64,000 bases of DNA from Siphonodentalium dalli (Eukaryota > Mollusca > Scaphopoda > Gadilida > Siphonodentaliidae): assembly GCA_032622095.1 (NCBI GenBank), contig CP136061.1, positions 263,534,077-263,598,076 on the forward strand, written 5' to 3'. The notes beneath the pieces are model-generated. The model did not search any database and was not told the origin of the DNA. It saw only the letters and a list, made by a program, of their open reading frames with translations. Made by a program: the position numbers and the translations under genes. Within the stretch, counting starts at the first letter, position 1. Each line of letters starts with the position of its first letter. Below, one piece after another: positions 35,641 to 47,202 of the stretch.

Positions 35641-37210
35641 CGTATTTTATTTTAACCAATATAATGTACAAAGTTCACGGTATGATGATGAAAGATATTG
35701 ATGGTTATAATGGGATTTGGCAGTAAGAATAGTGCTTATCTTAAGCCATCTCCTACACATATCAAATAATGAATGGTGACCGTCAACTTTAGGTGAGCCC
35801 TACACACGAGTGACGCATGGGGCTCCTAATGGGGAATAATACTTACCCAGGTTTAGGAGAGCCCTGTCCATGACTCGGACCCAAGGGTCTCCAATGGGAA
35901 TACTTACCCAGCTTTAGGTGAGCTTAAACATTACTGACTCATTGGGCTCCCAATGGGGAATAATACTTACCCAGCTTTAGGTGAGCCCTGTACATGACTC
36001 CGAGTCTTATCGGTCCATATAGATTCTTGGATAGAGTTGTGGAGACGATAGACACAAGTGACAATGGGCTGGCCTTGAACATGACTACAAGCGTGACCAT
36101 GTTGAACTTGACATGATGAATGCCATCGCCACCTTTCATATAGAAGTTACACCAGCCTTTAGCGGAGATAAAGTTAGATAACTCTACTGCATCCTTGCAA
36201 CATCATCTCTGATTTAGGATCTGAAAGGATATAACTTTTTATCACGCTGCCCTATTAGATTGACCAATGAGAATGGAGATCTACTGGCTGGAGATGAGGG
36301 ATATTAGGGGATTGACACCGACCCCAATATTGAAAGCCCCAGGGGATATGGATTCATATGGGTTCGATAGGTGTCAGCTTGTTTTATCTTGGAACACAGC
36401 CAACACAAGCATATCTACGGTGTAATATGGCGCCAAGAAAAGGGATGACTTTAAAAAACATAGTACCATGCACCCATACCTGCAATTGATATATTTAACA
36501 AACTCTAAAGACACTTAAACTATCAAACTCAAGTTGTTAACTTATCTCTGAGTCACTGACTGAATGAGTTGAAGTGTAACTGTGAAGTTACAGAACTTAA
36601 CCCTTTCATGACGGGAGTGGCGCTGATGCAGCATTAAAGATCCTGTGCCAGTTCATTCTTTTGTATATGAGAGTTGTCCATAGGGAGCTTCGCATATATG
36701 AGAGAATGCACTGGCTTCTAATGTCGTGGTAAATATTGTTAGGCCATTGTATTATCTTATGTATGTGAGGCTCTTAATGAGAGACTCATATATAAGAGAA
36801 TGCTATGGAACAGGGTTTTTTCGGAAAATCTTTGAGATTAATACTGGCTAATCAGCACAAATCGCACTGTAACTTACAGACTATGAGGCTGAATTTGTTT
36901 AGTTGTAACCATTCTATTATTATTTGTTTTGACAATTTATTCAATAATATAAAATGATTCCAGAGGACTACAAATATGTTCAACAATCATTGTTTAACAT
37001 GTGACATTCATTCTGAAAATGATATATTATATCAAATTTCTATAGAAACTTCTTCACATAGATTCTATTTCTTTTTTAATTTAGTTTCTCTATATATCCC
37101 CAAATAGGCAGACAACACATTGCATATTCGAGGTTCCCAATGGGTGTACATCACAATATTGACTATTTGGGAACTTCCATCGGAGTCTACATGTATGTCT
37201 CCCATAGCAG
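35641..37210. other. Decayed minisatellite units, dispersed repeat, no secure gene
   Basis: 35785-35990 holds three worn units of the array. Upstream of the last one, the minus strand is open for about 60 codons (YMKGGDGIHHVKFNMVTLVV) up to an AGCTGG/GTAAGT site at 35971, so an exon is possible but unproved. 36650-36830 repeats the element seen at 32520. Confidence 0.35.
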
Positions 37211-37320
37211 GAGGAGGCCATGCAGAATGAGGTCCCCAGAGGGTGAGAAATTAGTGACGCTAGCCCGCTATGCATGATAGCTTGACTAAATTCACCATCA
37301 TTCTGCAAATGACAGGCACA
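37211..37320. mobile_element. Palindromic MITE, copy 3
   Basis: GCAGAATGAGGTCCCCAGAG, then gactaaattcacc and CATTCTGC. Same family as 23895 and 24192; the right half is shorter. Confidence 0.7.
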
Positions 37321-38040
37321 CTAAACTCAGACTTGATCCACAATATATGTTTTCATTAAATTCACTTATATAGCCTCCAACCACACACATACTGAAGAGA
37401 CAAACTGCCCAAAATGGTCTCGCATTTTATTATTTGGTAACTGATTTTGAATTGTATTATAAGTTTGGGAGTAGAACCTATTTTCACATCTTGCATCTAG
37501 ATTAATGATTAACTTGTATTTTCTATTCAAATATAATCCGAAATAACAATTAAAACGTAAATGGAAATGTATGTAAAAGATACAATTAGAGATATTCGAT
37601 CTGACCTATGATTTAATTACTATTGAGCAGGTGTCTTAAAATTCTCAATTAAACCCTTCATCATACAATTTTTCCGATTGTAGGATCCATTAAAAAATAG
37701 CCAGGTTAACATATGAATACAAACAAAATACTTAAATTAACTGGTAGTCATGTTACAGTAGCAGAGAATGTCAATTATATACTTAGGCTAGAAAAATGTG
37801 TTATTAATTACTAACAAATAACACCTGAAATTAGAAAATACATTAAACCCAATAAAAGGTGCAAAATCATATGATAAACTTAATTATTGCAGCCATACAT
37901 AGAAATCACAAATCACATCGTTCGTGACAGATATATTGCCATCTCTATGGATGTTTAACAACAGTTACAGTAGAAGAGGCGATGTATGGTGACACACCGA
38001 GTGGCCACGCCATGTCGATAATGTATAATGAAGCACTCAC

Positions 38041-38206
38041 CTTGGTTTGGTGACCTGATATCTGACTTGCAGCAGCAGTTAGGCTGATACTTCCCTCTCT
38101 CACATCATCTGTATCGGCAACATACTGTCATACATGGACCAGATTTAGAGACGATGGATGGTCCTTGTATCCAGAAACCCTCAATGACTTTCAGGCAGTC
38201 AACATC
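38041..38206 (-). CDS. Weak candidate exon
   Basis: A consensus donor AAG/GTGAGTGC closes it at 38041. The minus frame gives DCLKVIEGFWIQGPSIVSKS, then a TGA; a neighbouring frame gives ADTDDVREGSISLTAAASQI up to the donor. So one frame change or stop is present. The acceptor at 38207 is poor. Not recognised. Confidence 0.25.
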
Positions 38207-38403
38207 CTTATGTAGATCGATACACCATACAAAGCATTACCTTCCCTGACAACATAATGCCATAATAATACATGGTATTCCTGTAGCAACAGACACTTAT
38301 TTGCATTTGAATCAACATCTGAGCTGAAATGAGATTGGACAAAGGTTGAAATAGGAAGAGAAAAGCAAAAATAAATAGAGAATACCTACAGTGTTAGTTT
38401 GAA

Positions 38404-38512
38404 TACAGAAATATCTGATGAGTGTCTGGAGAGAAATATCTGATGAGTGTCTGGAGAGAAATATCTGATGAGTGTCTGGAGAGAAATATCTCGTGAGTGT
38501 CTGGAAAGAAAT
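38404..38512. repeat. 25-bp tandem repeat, four units
   Basis: agaaatatctgatgagtgtc tggag repeated, the last unit with ctcgtgag. Non-coding. Confidence 0.9.
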
Positions 38513-40451
38513 ATAAAATTTTCATGAGCGGCTGCAAGCCATGAATTAGATGTTTCTGGTACTCAAACAAACTGTAGGTATTCTTTATTTATTATATGCA
38601 CCTAATTAAAGCTCAAAGTCGCTAAGCTATGAGGCATTTTGACTTTTAATAGTACAGAAATTTGAAGAATACTTCCTATTAACCTTAAACGCGCAATTAC
38701 CCAGATAACGCAACAAGATTCGTGCACAGAAATGAAACACGGAATGAAAACTAATAAGTCTCCATGTCACTATGAGTATAGCTGAGCGTATCACATCACT
38801 TTAAGCTAATAGTTATCATAGCACATAAAACCGTTCGTCCTTCAACAATATTCTTCAAATTGTTTTACCATTTCCCAGCACAAAATCAAAATATTTTATA
38901 TTGTATAATATAGTTGCTAACTAACCAGAGAACTCTCTCATATAATTTTCTTCACACTTGGCTGCTCACCTCCAGCTGTTTTAGAGAACTCACAACATAC
39001 TAATTACACAAATATTGTCCATATTTGGAATGACTTACCATAAATCCAAAATAAAAAGAAAGATAACTTCACTCTGCGAATTATTAGACTCTCCCCACTG
39101 ACACCAGATGGCGTCGACTTAGTTATAACTCTCAACTCACGAATCTGATTTTTTTCTCACTCGCTGATTCACTTCATCCTTACCACCACTGCATGTAAGC
39201 TACATAACTCACCGACATTGTTCTCGACGTTGTCAACACATGGTCCAGGTGACGAGGCTGTGATCTCTGGATTCTTGATGAAGTCATTGTCATTAAAACA
39301 TGATGTCTGCTATCTTAGCCCAGTCAGTATGTGATCAGTTTAATATTAAAGCTGGAAGGATGGCATCATTCTCACCTCAGGAAAAACCATGATCGATGTT
39401 TCAAGGTCGTCTGTTATCTTTTGTATGAAGGTATGGAAGCATCTCTTCAGGTATGTTTAAATAGGTACTAAAGCAGGAAAGTCAGTAAGAAGGTAAACAT
39501 CATAATCACCCCCTCACTCTGATGATGTCGCATCTCATGTGGGTTAGCAAGGAATGGTCTCCATTAATTGTCACGATGCAGTCTGCTCTGCTTGTCAGGC
39601 CTAGGATGTGAGTGAAGTGCGCAAGCTGCCAAAATCATCATCCTCTTTATCTCCCAGACATGTCATGCTTCAAACAGTCCCTCGTCATGTCTGTGCCTAA
39701 ATCAGTATGAGAGAGGTAAGTACCGGTATTAAGTATACATGTATGCATCTAACATTCCTGGTTATGAGAAGCTCATAAATAAATTATATAACCATATGTG
39801 GTCTCATGACATACATTATGTGGAGGTACCAGAAGGAATTTTACTCGAATATTATAGCTGGAAAACAATACAAACAAGTTACTGCTGATGGAGTAGTGTG
39901 CAGGTTAGAATCCTTTCTTAAGAACTTACTGTATTATAAGTAAAATAAGGAAAGAAAATATATATAGAAACATAATAAGATACAGTATTCCAGACAGCAG
40001 GAATAAAGTACTAACTGAGTCGAAAGGCCAGAGTGAGTTGGGTTCTAAAAAATTAACCACATACAGGTAAATACTCTTATTCACAGAAAGGTACCACATG
40101 TCACAGCATCTTCTTTGAGTATTTTAGTCCTTCGAATTTGAAAAACGCTGGTGCGCAGTTTATTGTGCGCATGATTTTGGATCCAGGCGCACAATTTTGC
40201 TTTGGTGCACCTAATGGGAAATATAAGTTATAACCGATGCATGTGCATGTAAACATATACATAATAGTTTATTACACTCAAATAACATTGATTTGTGCTA
40301 CTTTAATAAAATAAATCTTCAAACAAAAAGTTTATTATTGGTTTACTTCAACAAAAAGTTCCTTCCTGTTGGCGAATTGGTAATCTGTACCATTTACTCT
40401 TTGCTGTTTCGTAAGGAGTAGGACAGGTCTGTTCAATTGTAACATGGAGCT
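38513..40451. other. No gene seen
   Basis: AT-rich, intron-like. One splice-donor-like site on each strand (minus strand GTAAGT near 39040; plus strand CTTCAG/GTATGT near 39450) without convincing flanking exons. Confidence 0.45.
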
Positions 40452-40460
40452 ATTACCATG

Positions 40461-40766
40461 GCTAAAGGGGTCACTCTCGCCAAAAAAGTGCTGAAGGGTA
40501 CACAGGGTTTGGAAATGAGCTGAAGGGTACACATGGTTTGTGATCGACACGAACACCGTTACTTGAATTGTGTTTATGAAAGTCTGGTGCCCATTAGCAG
40601 TTTGTTTTCAGTACATTTTAATATTCTTTGGAACGTAAACAATCATGGCAGATACGAAAACTGAACGTCCTTTAGAACGACATTTCAAAACCTGTGTACC
40701 CTTCAGCACATTTTGAAAAACCTGTGTACCCTTCAGCATCTTTTTGATAAGATTGACCCCTTCAAC
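40461..40766. mobile_element. 306-bp MITE with 9-bp target duplication
   Basis: Ends GCTAAAGGGGTCACTC and, inverted, GTTGAAGGGGTCAATC; flanked by ATTACCATG at 40452-40460 and 40767-40775. Each arm carries two copies of CTGAAGGGTACACAGG. A 9-bp duplication suggests a Mutator-like mobiliser, though an 8-bp hAT site is possible. The short frames across it are not genes. Confidence 0.7.
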
Positions 40767-40775
40767 ATTACCATG

Positions 40776-41800
40776 TGCTTACCAGGATTGAGTGATGATG
40801 TAATATATTTGATTGTTTTTGACAATGCTGTCTCTTTAATTTTATTGATGATCTATTTGATTGCCTGCGACACAAACGCATTGAACAGTAAGCACAGACC
40901 ATTATGGGTTAAAAAACACTCCAGTGTATAACCTTTGATGCTATGACTTCTATGATGATCGTTGTTATCCCAACCATTACTGTTTTGCATTTTATTAAAT
41001 CATTGAGTAAACTTAACCAAGATCATGGGGAGTGTAACTTTTTGCGTGATACTTTTAAATTCTGGGTGCACTATGGCGCGCATGAGCAAAATCGGAGGAC
41101 TTGTATTTATATGCAGTTCTGAAACAATAATTCATCATTGACTAAATTGATTAAATATAATTATATATTAGTTAATTAGTAAGGCATGCTAGAGAAGCAT
41201 GAGTGGATTCAGTGGACTCACCAGGATCACATTGAATCATTTTCATGACAGGTAGGAATCAAAACAATTCAACTATACAGAAAAAATAAAGGTAAGTGTG
41301 TTCAGTCATGAAGGTTAAAATTCTTACTTAGAAACTTATAAAAAAATATATTGATTTTCAGACACCGATCTCTGCATAATCAAAGTTGTTTTGTGTATTT
41401 CTATGAACCATGAACCATGCATTCATCGTCTCAACAGCAATGGAAATTAAGAGAGGTTTAATAAAATTTGGATCCAATGCGTTATTGGGAGGTGTAAAAT
41501 TGTTGAATTATTTAAAAAAAACGTAATACTATTGGAAATGAAACAAACATGTGCTCATGTATCAATTTCATACAATCCAACAGGGGTTCGGAACTTCGGA
41601 TGATGGGTGATGTATATTAAATATAATTCGATGGTATTTGTTGTCTTTATTTGGTTTCTTCAAGTAGGAATTTTAATTTATCGATCCGCATTTTGCATAT
41701 GAATTCCGTGATATTGCTATAACCGGATGCAATCCATAAAAATATCTACATGCATTGGTAGCATGTTGCTTTCCATGGCAAGCCGTTTTCACATTTTTGA
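40776..41800. other. No gene seen
   Basis: AT-rich, unremarkable. Confidence 0.5.
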
Positions 41801-43098
41801 TTGATTTGGACTTAAGTCCAATTATTTGGACTTAAGTCCAATTAGTGAATTGATTTGGACTTAAGTCCAATTCATTTGGACTTAAGTCCAATTCATCTGG
41901 TTTGAAACGATAGTCCCCTTCTTTGTAATGGTATATTCCTGCAAGTTTTGATTGACAGTCAAACTCCATACTAACCAGGGCATTCCTGACTCCAAGCATA
42001 CACAAGACGGCTGTCAATCAAGACTAACTCCGTACGTCCCCTTTGCCACGTGGCTTGTTTTCGGCATGCCGAGATTGAAAATGTTTCGAATCCGAATTGG
42101 CATCTTAATAAATGCTAAATGCATGCCTGAATGAAGTAAAATTTATTCACGACTTGATTCAATTGTTATTTGACAGCATGTAGTGTAGGCTACACGCAGT
42201 TTCGTTTATTGCATTTACTAAGTGTCTTATTTGTATAATTTGCTCGGTTTTCAAACTCAATGTAATAAGGGTGTACTCGAAAGTCGAATTATGCCAAAAC
42301 AATAGATTAGAGTGACTCCCCTTCTATTGCTATTGTAATGACTGCGTGAAGCACAGCCTCAGTTAACTTTGTCAATCTATTCTACAGAGACTTATTTGCA
42401 TCAATCAGCTTGGTCAGAAGGAAATTGCAAAAATAATATACATTATATATTGCTCAGACTCAGTGTTAACATACGCTTTAGCCCACTATTTCTATAAATT
42501 TGGTCAAATATATAAACAAATTAGCAGCCATAATTCCATTAGTGCATGCAGCCTCGATCGAGTGTGGACCCTGTACATAAGTTGTAACTTTTTTATCAGG
42601 TTAAAATTATAAAGAGCAAGGGGTGGTATTTTATCTACCTGGTCGGACTCTGGTAACATTATTATCAGTATACGGACATTTCCCCACCCGGACAATTACC
42701 CACCCGACATTTACCCACCATACTAATAAAATGCAGACAACAAAGAATGCTTTGACTGATCAGTGAATCCTGGTCAGTGAGGCCACCTCAAGCGATGTCA
42801 ACTCAGTCGATGTAATGTTTTGACAGACAGACATCATCATATGTTAAAAATCGTTCCGAACTTCTTACAACACGGGCTATTGTTGATACGATCTCGTCCA
42901 TATCGAGCTGATTCATTATATATGTTGAAAAAGGTAACAATTAACAAGATCAACAAGAATTAGACCCACATGTAAACGGCCATTTTCCCACAACTCCGCA
43001 CTATGAGCAAAACCAGACCTGCTTAATATCTGATGGGGGTGTTTCTTTTACAGATGAATTGGACTTAAGTCCAAATGAATTGTACTTAAGTCCAAATG
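41801..43098. mobile_element. 1.3-kb element with inverted ends made of a 16-bp palindrome
   Basis: TTGGACTTAAGTCCAA, a perfect palindrome, occurs at 41806-41821, 41826-41841, 41855-41870 and 41876-41891, and again at 43059-43074, with a one-mismatch copy at 43080-43095. The inner ends read ...ATTCATCTG and CAGATGAAT..., so about 46 bases including two palindromes are inverted repeats of each other. No transposase inside. Target duplication not identified. Confidence 0.6.
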
Positions 43099-43394
43099 AA
43101 ATTGGTGTATAAAATTTCCAAAATGGCCGCCGAAAATATGAAAAATGGTAAATATTGCCCCAGGGTGTCCTGCAATGGCTTACAAGTTGTGGTTGATATA
43201 TAAAATTGGCTAATCTGTATTATATACATTGAATACTAACATGTATGATGCACCATGGATCATTGTTTCTATTGTCACCACTGACATCACCAGAAATATT
43301 GGATTTTTCTCTCACAAACTTGACATAAATATCGGCAAAAGTTGGTAAATTTGATAAAACAATACGGAAAAAATTCATTTCTATTTACCAGGGA

Positions 43395-44506
43395 TCTTAA
43401 GCGTTGATGTAGGGGATATTAATTTCTTGGGTTATAAATGGAATGGTGATATATATTTCGATAGAGTACTACCAATGGGACTGAGGAGTAGTGCTTTAGC
43501 ATGTCAATCATTAACCGATTCCATAACTTACATGATGCAACAATCTGATTATAATTTAGTCAACTACTTAGATGATCTAGCGGGGTGTCAGTCTGGGAAG
43601 GAAGAATCTGAAGCTGCATTTAATTATCTCAAACAGTTGTTAGACAACTGTGGCTTAGAAGAAGCAGTAAACAAGAGCTGTTCTCCATCAAAAACAATGA
43701 AATTTTTGGGAATCATGTTTAATACCCATAATTTAACACTGAGCATAGACATTGACAGAGTCAATGAAATTCTAGAATTAATTAATTCATGGTTAAAAAG
43801 GAAACGTGTGTTAAGAAAGGAATTGGAATCTTTGCTCGGAAAATTGAATTTTGTGTCATCTTGTGTGAGGCCAGGGCGCTTGTTTGTGTCACGGCTACTT
43901 GCATGGTTGCGCACATTTCATTCAAGAAGGATAAAGGTTTCAATCCCGAAGTACGTCCGAAAAGATCTGAAATGGTGGGAAAAGTTTCTAACTAATTATA
44001 ATGGAGTATCTATGATGATATTAGAGGAATGGTGTGAACCAGATGTAGAATTAGCCTGTGATGCAACTCTGCAGTCTTGTGGAGGAATAAGTTATAATGA
44101 GTGCTTTCACAGAAACTTTCCGTCATTCATTTTGAGAAAGAATTTGCATATAAATTGTTTAGAGCTTCTTACAATTGTTGTAAGTTTGAAATTATGGGGT
44201 AGTTATTATACAGGTAAAAAAATTATAGTTTTCTGTGATAACTCAGCATCTGTTTCTGTGTTAAATTCAGGTGCCACGCATGATTCATTTATGCAGTCAT
44301 GTTTGAGGGAAATTGAATTTACAGCGGCCACTCATCAATTTGAAATTAAGGGCATACATATATCAGGAGAATTAAATATAATTCCAGATTTGTTATCGAG
44401 ATGGAATGAAACCAATGCCAATAAATTTAGAGAATTGATGATTGACCGTTCTGTTGAATTCCTGAGTTTTCCTGATGATATCTTCAAATTTACTCATGAT
44501 TGGTGA
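43395..44506 (+). CDS. Ngaro/DIRS-type reverse transcriptase-RNase H, 5'-truncated
   Basis: Copies element RNA into DNA. The frame enters at RT motif 3-4 (FLGYKWNGDIYF, LPMGLRSSALACQSL), has the catalytic NYLDDLAG, then thumb, then an RNase H domain with all acidic residues: ELACDAT, NCLELLTI, VFCDNSASVSVLNSG and ELNIIPDLLSRW. The N-terminal half of the RT, with its first catalytic aspartate, and any gag ORF are missing: the open frame has a stop upstream and no ATG. So this copy cannot make a full enzyme. It overlaps the recombinase frame by 7 bases. Confidence 0.9.
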
Positions 44507-45495
44507 ATATCTTTAATCTTACAGATGTGGCTATGAAACAATTGAAAGCAGAAGTAACTTTATCTACACGAGCCGCGTTTGCCCCAGGAACTCTCAAGAA
44601 TTTAAAGATTCAATTTGAATCCTTCTTGTTATTTTGTGTCCATTTTGATCTGGAGTCACTTCCTGCAACAAGTCAAGTAATTCAACTTTATGCACAATTT
44701 CTCAGTAGATCATTTGTTTCGGTGGAAGCTATCAAAAATTATGTAGCTGGAGTAAAAACATTGCATTTACTCACAGATCATCCATTTCCATCTGACAGTT
44801 ATCAATTAAAATTACTTTTCAAGGGTATAGCTCGCTTGAATCCACATTCAGTTAAACAAGCCGAACCAATCACTCCTGAGATTTTATTGGAATTACACAA
44901 TTTGCTTGATATAAAAAAGCCAGTAGATGCTACATACTGGTGCTTGTTTGTGATAGCCTTCTTCACTTTTGCAAGCAAGTCAAATTTGGTTCCAGATTCT
45001 AAGATAGCATTTGATCCTGCTAAACAACTAACAAGAAGGGATATCATTTTTGATAAAAATTTCATGATTGTGATCTTTAAATGGTCGAAAACTAATCAGT
45101 TTGGAGAAAGAAAGTTAGAAATACCATTGGTTCCAATTCCAAATTCACCACTTTGTCCAATATCTTCTTACCTCAACATGTGTGAATTGAATCCAGCCTC
45201 ACAAGAAGAACCAGCATTCTTTCTAAAAACTCCGAAGAATCCAATAACTTACCACAATTTTCAAAGTAAACTGAAATCATTGATAGAAAGAACTGGTAGG
45301 GACCCCGAGAGGTTTTCTTCGCATTCATTCAGAAGGGGTGGTAGTACAGTGGCATTTAGGTGTGGAGTTCCATATGATATGATTCAAATTCATGGCGATT
45401 GGAAATCTGATGCGTACAAGCGATATTTAGAATTGAGTATAGATGATAGATCACAGATGGCAATAGTTCTTAAAGATTATATTTCTAAATTGTAA
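44500..45495 (+). CDS. Tyrosine recombinase of Ngaro/DIRS-type retrotransposon
   Basis: Integrates the circular element DNA without target duplication. The frame is intact, about 330 codons; the first ATG in frame is at 44533 (MKQLKAEVTLSTRAAF). N-terminal SAM-like core-binding part is followed by the catalytic domain with TRRDIIFDKNF, the HSFRRGGSTVAF box, IQIHGDWKSD and the nucleophile region YKRYLELS. Arg, His-x-x-Arg and Tyr are all present. A CTTACAG just before 44525 looks like a splice acceptor, so it may be made from a spliced mRNA. Confidence 0.9.
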   Translation: MVNIFNLTDVAMKQLKAEVTLSTRAAFAPGTLKNLKIQFESFLLFCVHFDLESLPATSQVIQLYAQFLSRSFVSVEAIKNYVAGVKTLHLLTDHPFPSDSYQLKLLFKGIARLNPHSVKQAEPITPEILLELHNLLDIKKPVDATYWCLFVIAFFTFASKSNLVPDSKIAFDPAKQLTRRDIIFDKNFMIVIFKWSKTNQFGERKLEIPLVPIPNSPLCPISSYLNMCELNPASQEEPAFFLKTPKNPITYHNFQSKLKSLIERTGRDPERFSSHSFRRGGSTVAFRCGVPYDMIQIHGDWKSDAYKRYLELSIDDRSQMAIVLKDYISKL

Positions 45496-45545
45496 CGAGA
45501 TGAAGAATTCCAGGGTTCCGGTTTTTTCATGTTCACAGGGTAATT

Positions 45546-46085
45546 TTGTGTTTTATTGCAGAAAGAGCTAAGTCTGTTATCTTAATCTCAGATTCCATAT
45601 GCAAATATGTTGAAGGTGTGAATTTTACAGAAGTTATGGCGTATCGAGGGGCTTCAATAGAGCGGATAACCAATATTATTAAGAACAACAAGGGGAGTAT
45701 CAGTTCCAAATATTTAATAGTTCATGTTGGAACCAATAACGTTCACTCACATAGTGTGAAGAAAATAAAAATTTTGTTCAGTTCCCTTATTACAGTGGTA
45801 AAAAAATATACTCCATGTGAATTGATTATTTCTGCCTTGATATCAAGACCAGTGGATTTTCAGAAAACAGAACATATTATCATAGATATTAACAAAGAAT
45901 TGTTGTCTTTATGCCAAGAGAGGCATATACGATTTGTTAGAACGTATAGGTCTTTCATCCATAAAGGTACCCACACTCGTATCAGAGAGTTGTTTGCATA
46001 TCAGGATGGTGGTCTGCATTTAAATTTTGATGGCACTAAAGTTCTGATAAATTTTTTCATTCAAGTGGTGAAACATCTACATTGA
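45546..46085 (+). CDS. SGNH/GDSL-type hydrolase domain of the same element
   Basis: Esterase-like fold. Block I ISDSI with the serine, block II AYRGASIERI with glycine, block III VHVGTNNVH with asparagine, and block V DGGLHLNFDG with the Asp-x-x-His pair are all visible in about 175 residues. There is no ATG near the start; the frame opens through TTTTATTGCAG at about 45553-45563, a fine 3' splice site, so it is probably an exon joined to upstream coding. Hydrolase ORFs of this type are known from some Ngaro elements; their role is not settled. Confidence 0.85.
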   Translation: MCFIAERAKSVILISDSICKYVEGVNFTEVMAYRGASIERITNIIKNNKGSISSKYLIVHVGTNNVHSHSVKKIKILFSSLITVVKKYTPCELIISALISRPVDFQKTEHIIIDINKELLSLCQERHIRFVRTYRSFIHKGTHTRIRELFAYQDGGLHLNFDGTKVLINFFIQVVKHLH

Positions 46086-46417
46086 GTTTAACATGAATTT
46101 GTAGCATTGTTTTAAGTCATAAAGCAAATTGCAATACATGTATGTTTAATACATGAATAGTCACATATTATGTAATATTTAATCAAGATACAGGCAAATG
46201 TACAATGTGTTGCATTATTTATCATTTATTATTGTGATTATATTGGTGTTTTCACAGAACTTGATACTGATGTCCTCTACCACTTTTCCTTTCAGGAGAT
46301 AGTCTGAACCACATCTTCTCCCAGGGTGATTAGAGGCTCAGATAGTACCTCTAACCTCTGGTCCCTTTCCCTTCCCGGATGGCATCAATATTGAGTTCTC
46401 TGGAGGCCGATGGCTTG

Positions 46418-46626
46418 GCGATTGAGAATCACAATCATTATCATAATTCATGGGTATATGGATGAGTGTATGTGCAACAGTGAGAGTAAGGAGAGTGTAA
46501 GTATTCATATTTATTCATGTGTTATTATTGGAGATTTTATCTCAATAAATAATATTATTGCCAAAGTAGTCTTTGTTATCACACACCTGAAGTCCTATAA
46601 TATCTTAAGTGAAGGGTGTGGTAATT
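46418..46626 (+). repeat. Ngaro B1 repeat (unoccupied insertion site)
   Basis: A 209-base block from gcgattgagaatcac to ggtgtggtaatt. It matches, with three differences, the composite of 47141-47202 and 62407-62553. This fits the split direct repeat plan A1-ORFs-B1-A2-B2 of Ngaro elements. Position 46477-46480 (AACA) is the intact equivalent of the LTR-element target. Confidence 0.8.
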
Positions 46627-47140
46627 GGGCTATTTTGGCATTCAAAATATGTAATTACTAGACCTGAAACAATCATTGGATACGCCCCTGTATTCTATAT
46701 ACCTTAATTTTGACCTTTGACATTGATCCTAGTGTCAAAGGTCATAATTAAATAGTACTCAAGATTCATGAATATTTCCCACAATACCTTGATCCATATA
46801 AATGCGTTTCGCGCCCAAATCTAATTCATATCGACTCGACATTTCGAACTGTCAACATTGGCAAAACATTTTCCCACCCTCCCATCCCTATATATATATT
46901 AAACTGCGGGAGGCATTATTATTCCTTATATAAATGGTAATAGGCTTACATATAAGATTAATGTTGAGAGAATTTCGTTTGTATAAAGCCTTAGACTAAC
47001 ATGTAAAAGCTTAAAGTGGGTCTGAATGAAACATAATGATATCTAGTATATGGCTATGAAATTGAATAATTTATTTTATAATTTATTATTGTATAGTCAG
47101 ATAGCTATCTGTGATAGCGAATAACTTGATGTTTTGTAAA
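46627..47140 (+). repeat. Presumed Ngaro A2 segment
   Basis: Lies between B1 and B2. Its partner A1 would be at the lost left end, and I do not find it upstream of 43395. Contains the inverted pair TGACCTTTGACA / TGTCAAAGGTCA at 46711-46744. Confidence 0.5.
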
Positions 47141-47202
47141 GCGGTTGAGAATCACAATCATTATCATAATTCATGGGTATATGGATGAGTGTATGTGCAA
47201 CA
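47141..47202 (+). repeat. Ngaro B2 repeat, left piece
   Basis: gcggttgagaatcac... to gtgcaaca, cut at AACA by the LTR element. The remainder resumes at 62407. Confidence 0.8.

Noticed and set aside
38041-38206. Selenocysteine reading of the TGA in a Cys-rich frame
   Set aside because: No SECIS-like element looked for successfully, and a simple frame change gives an equally good peptide.
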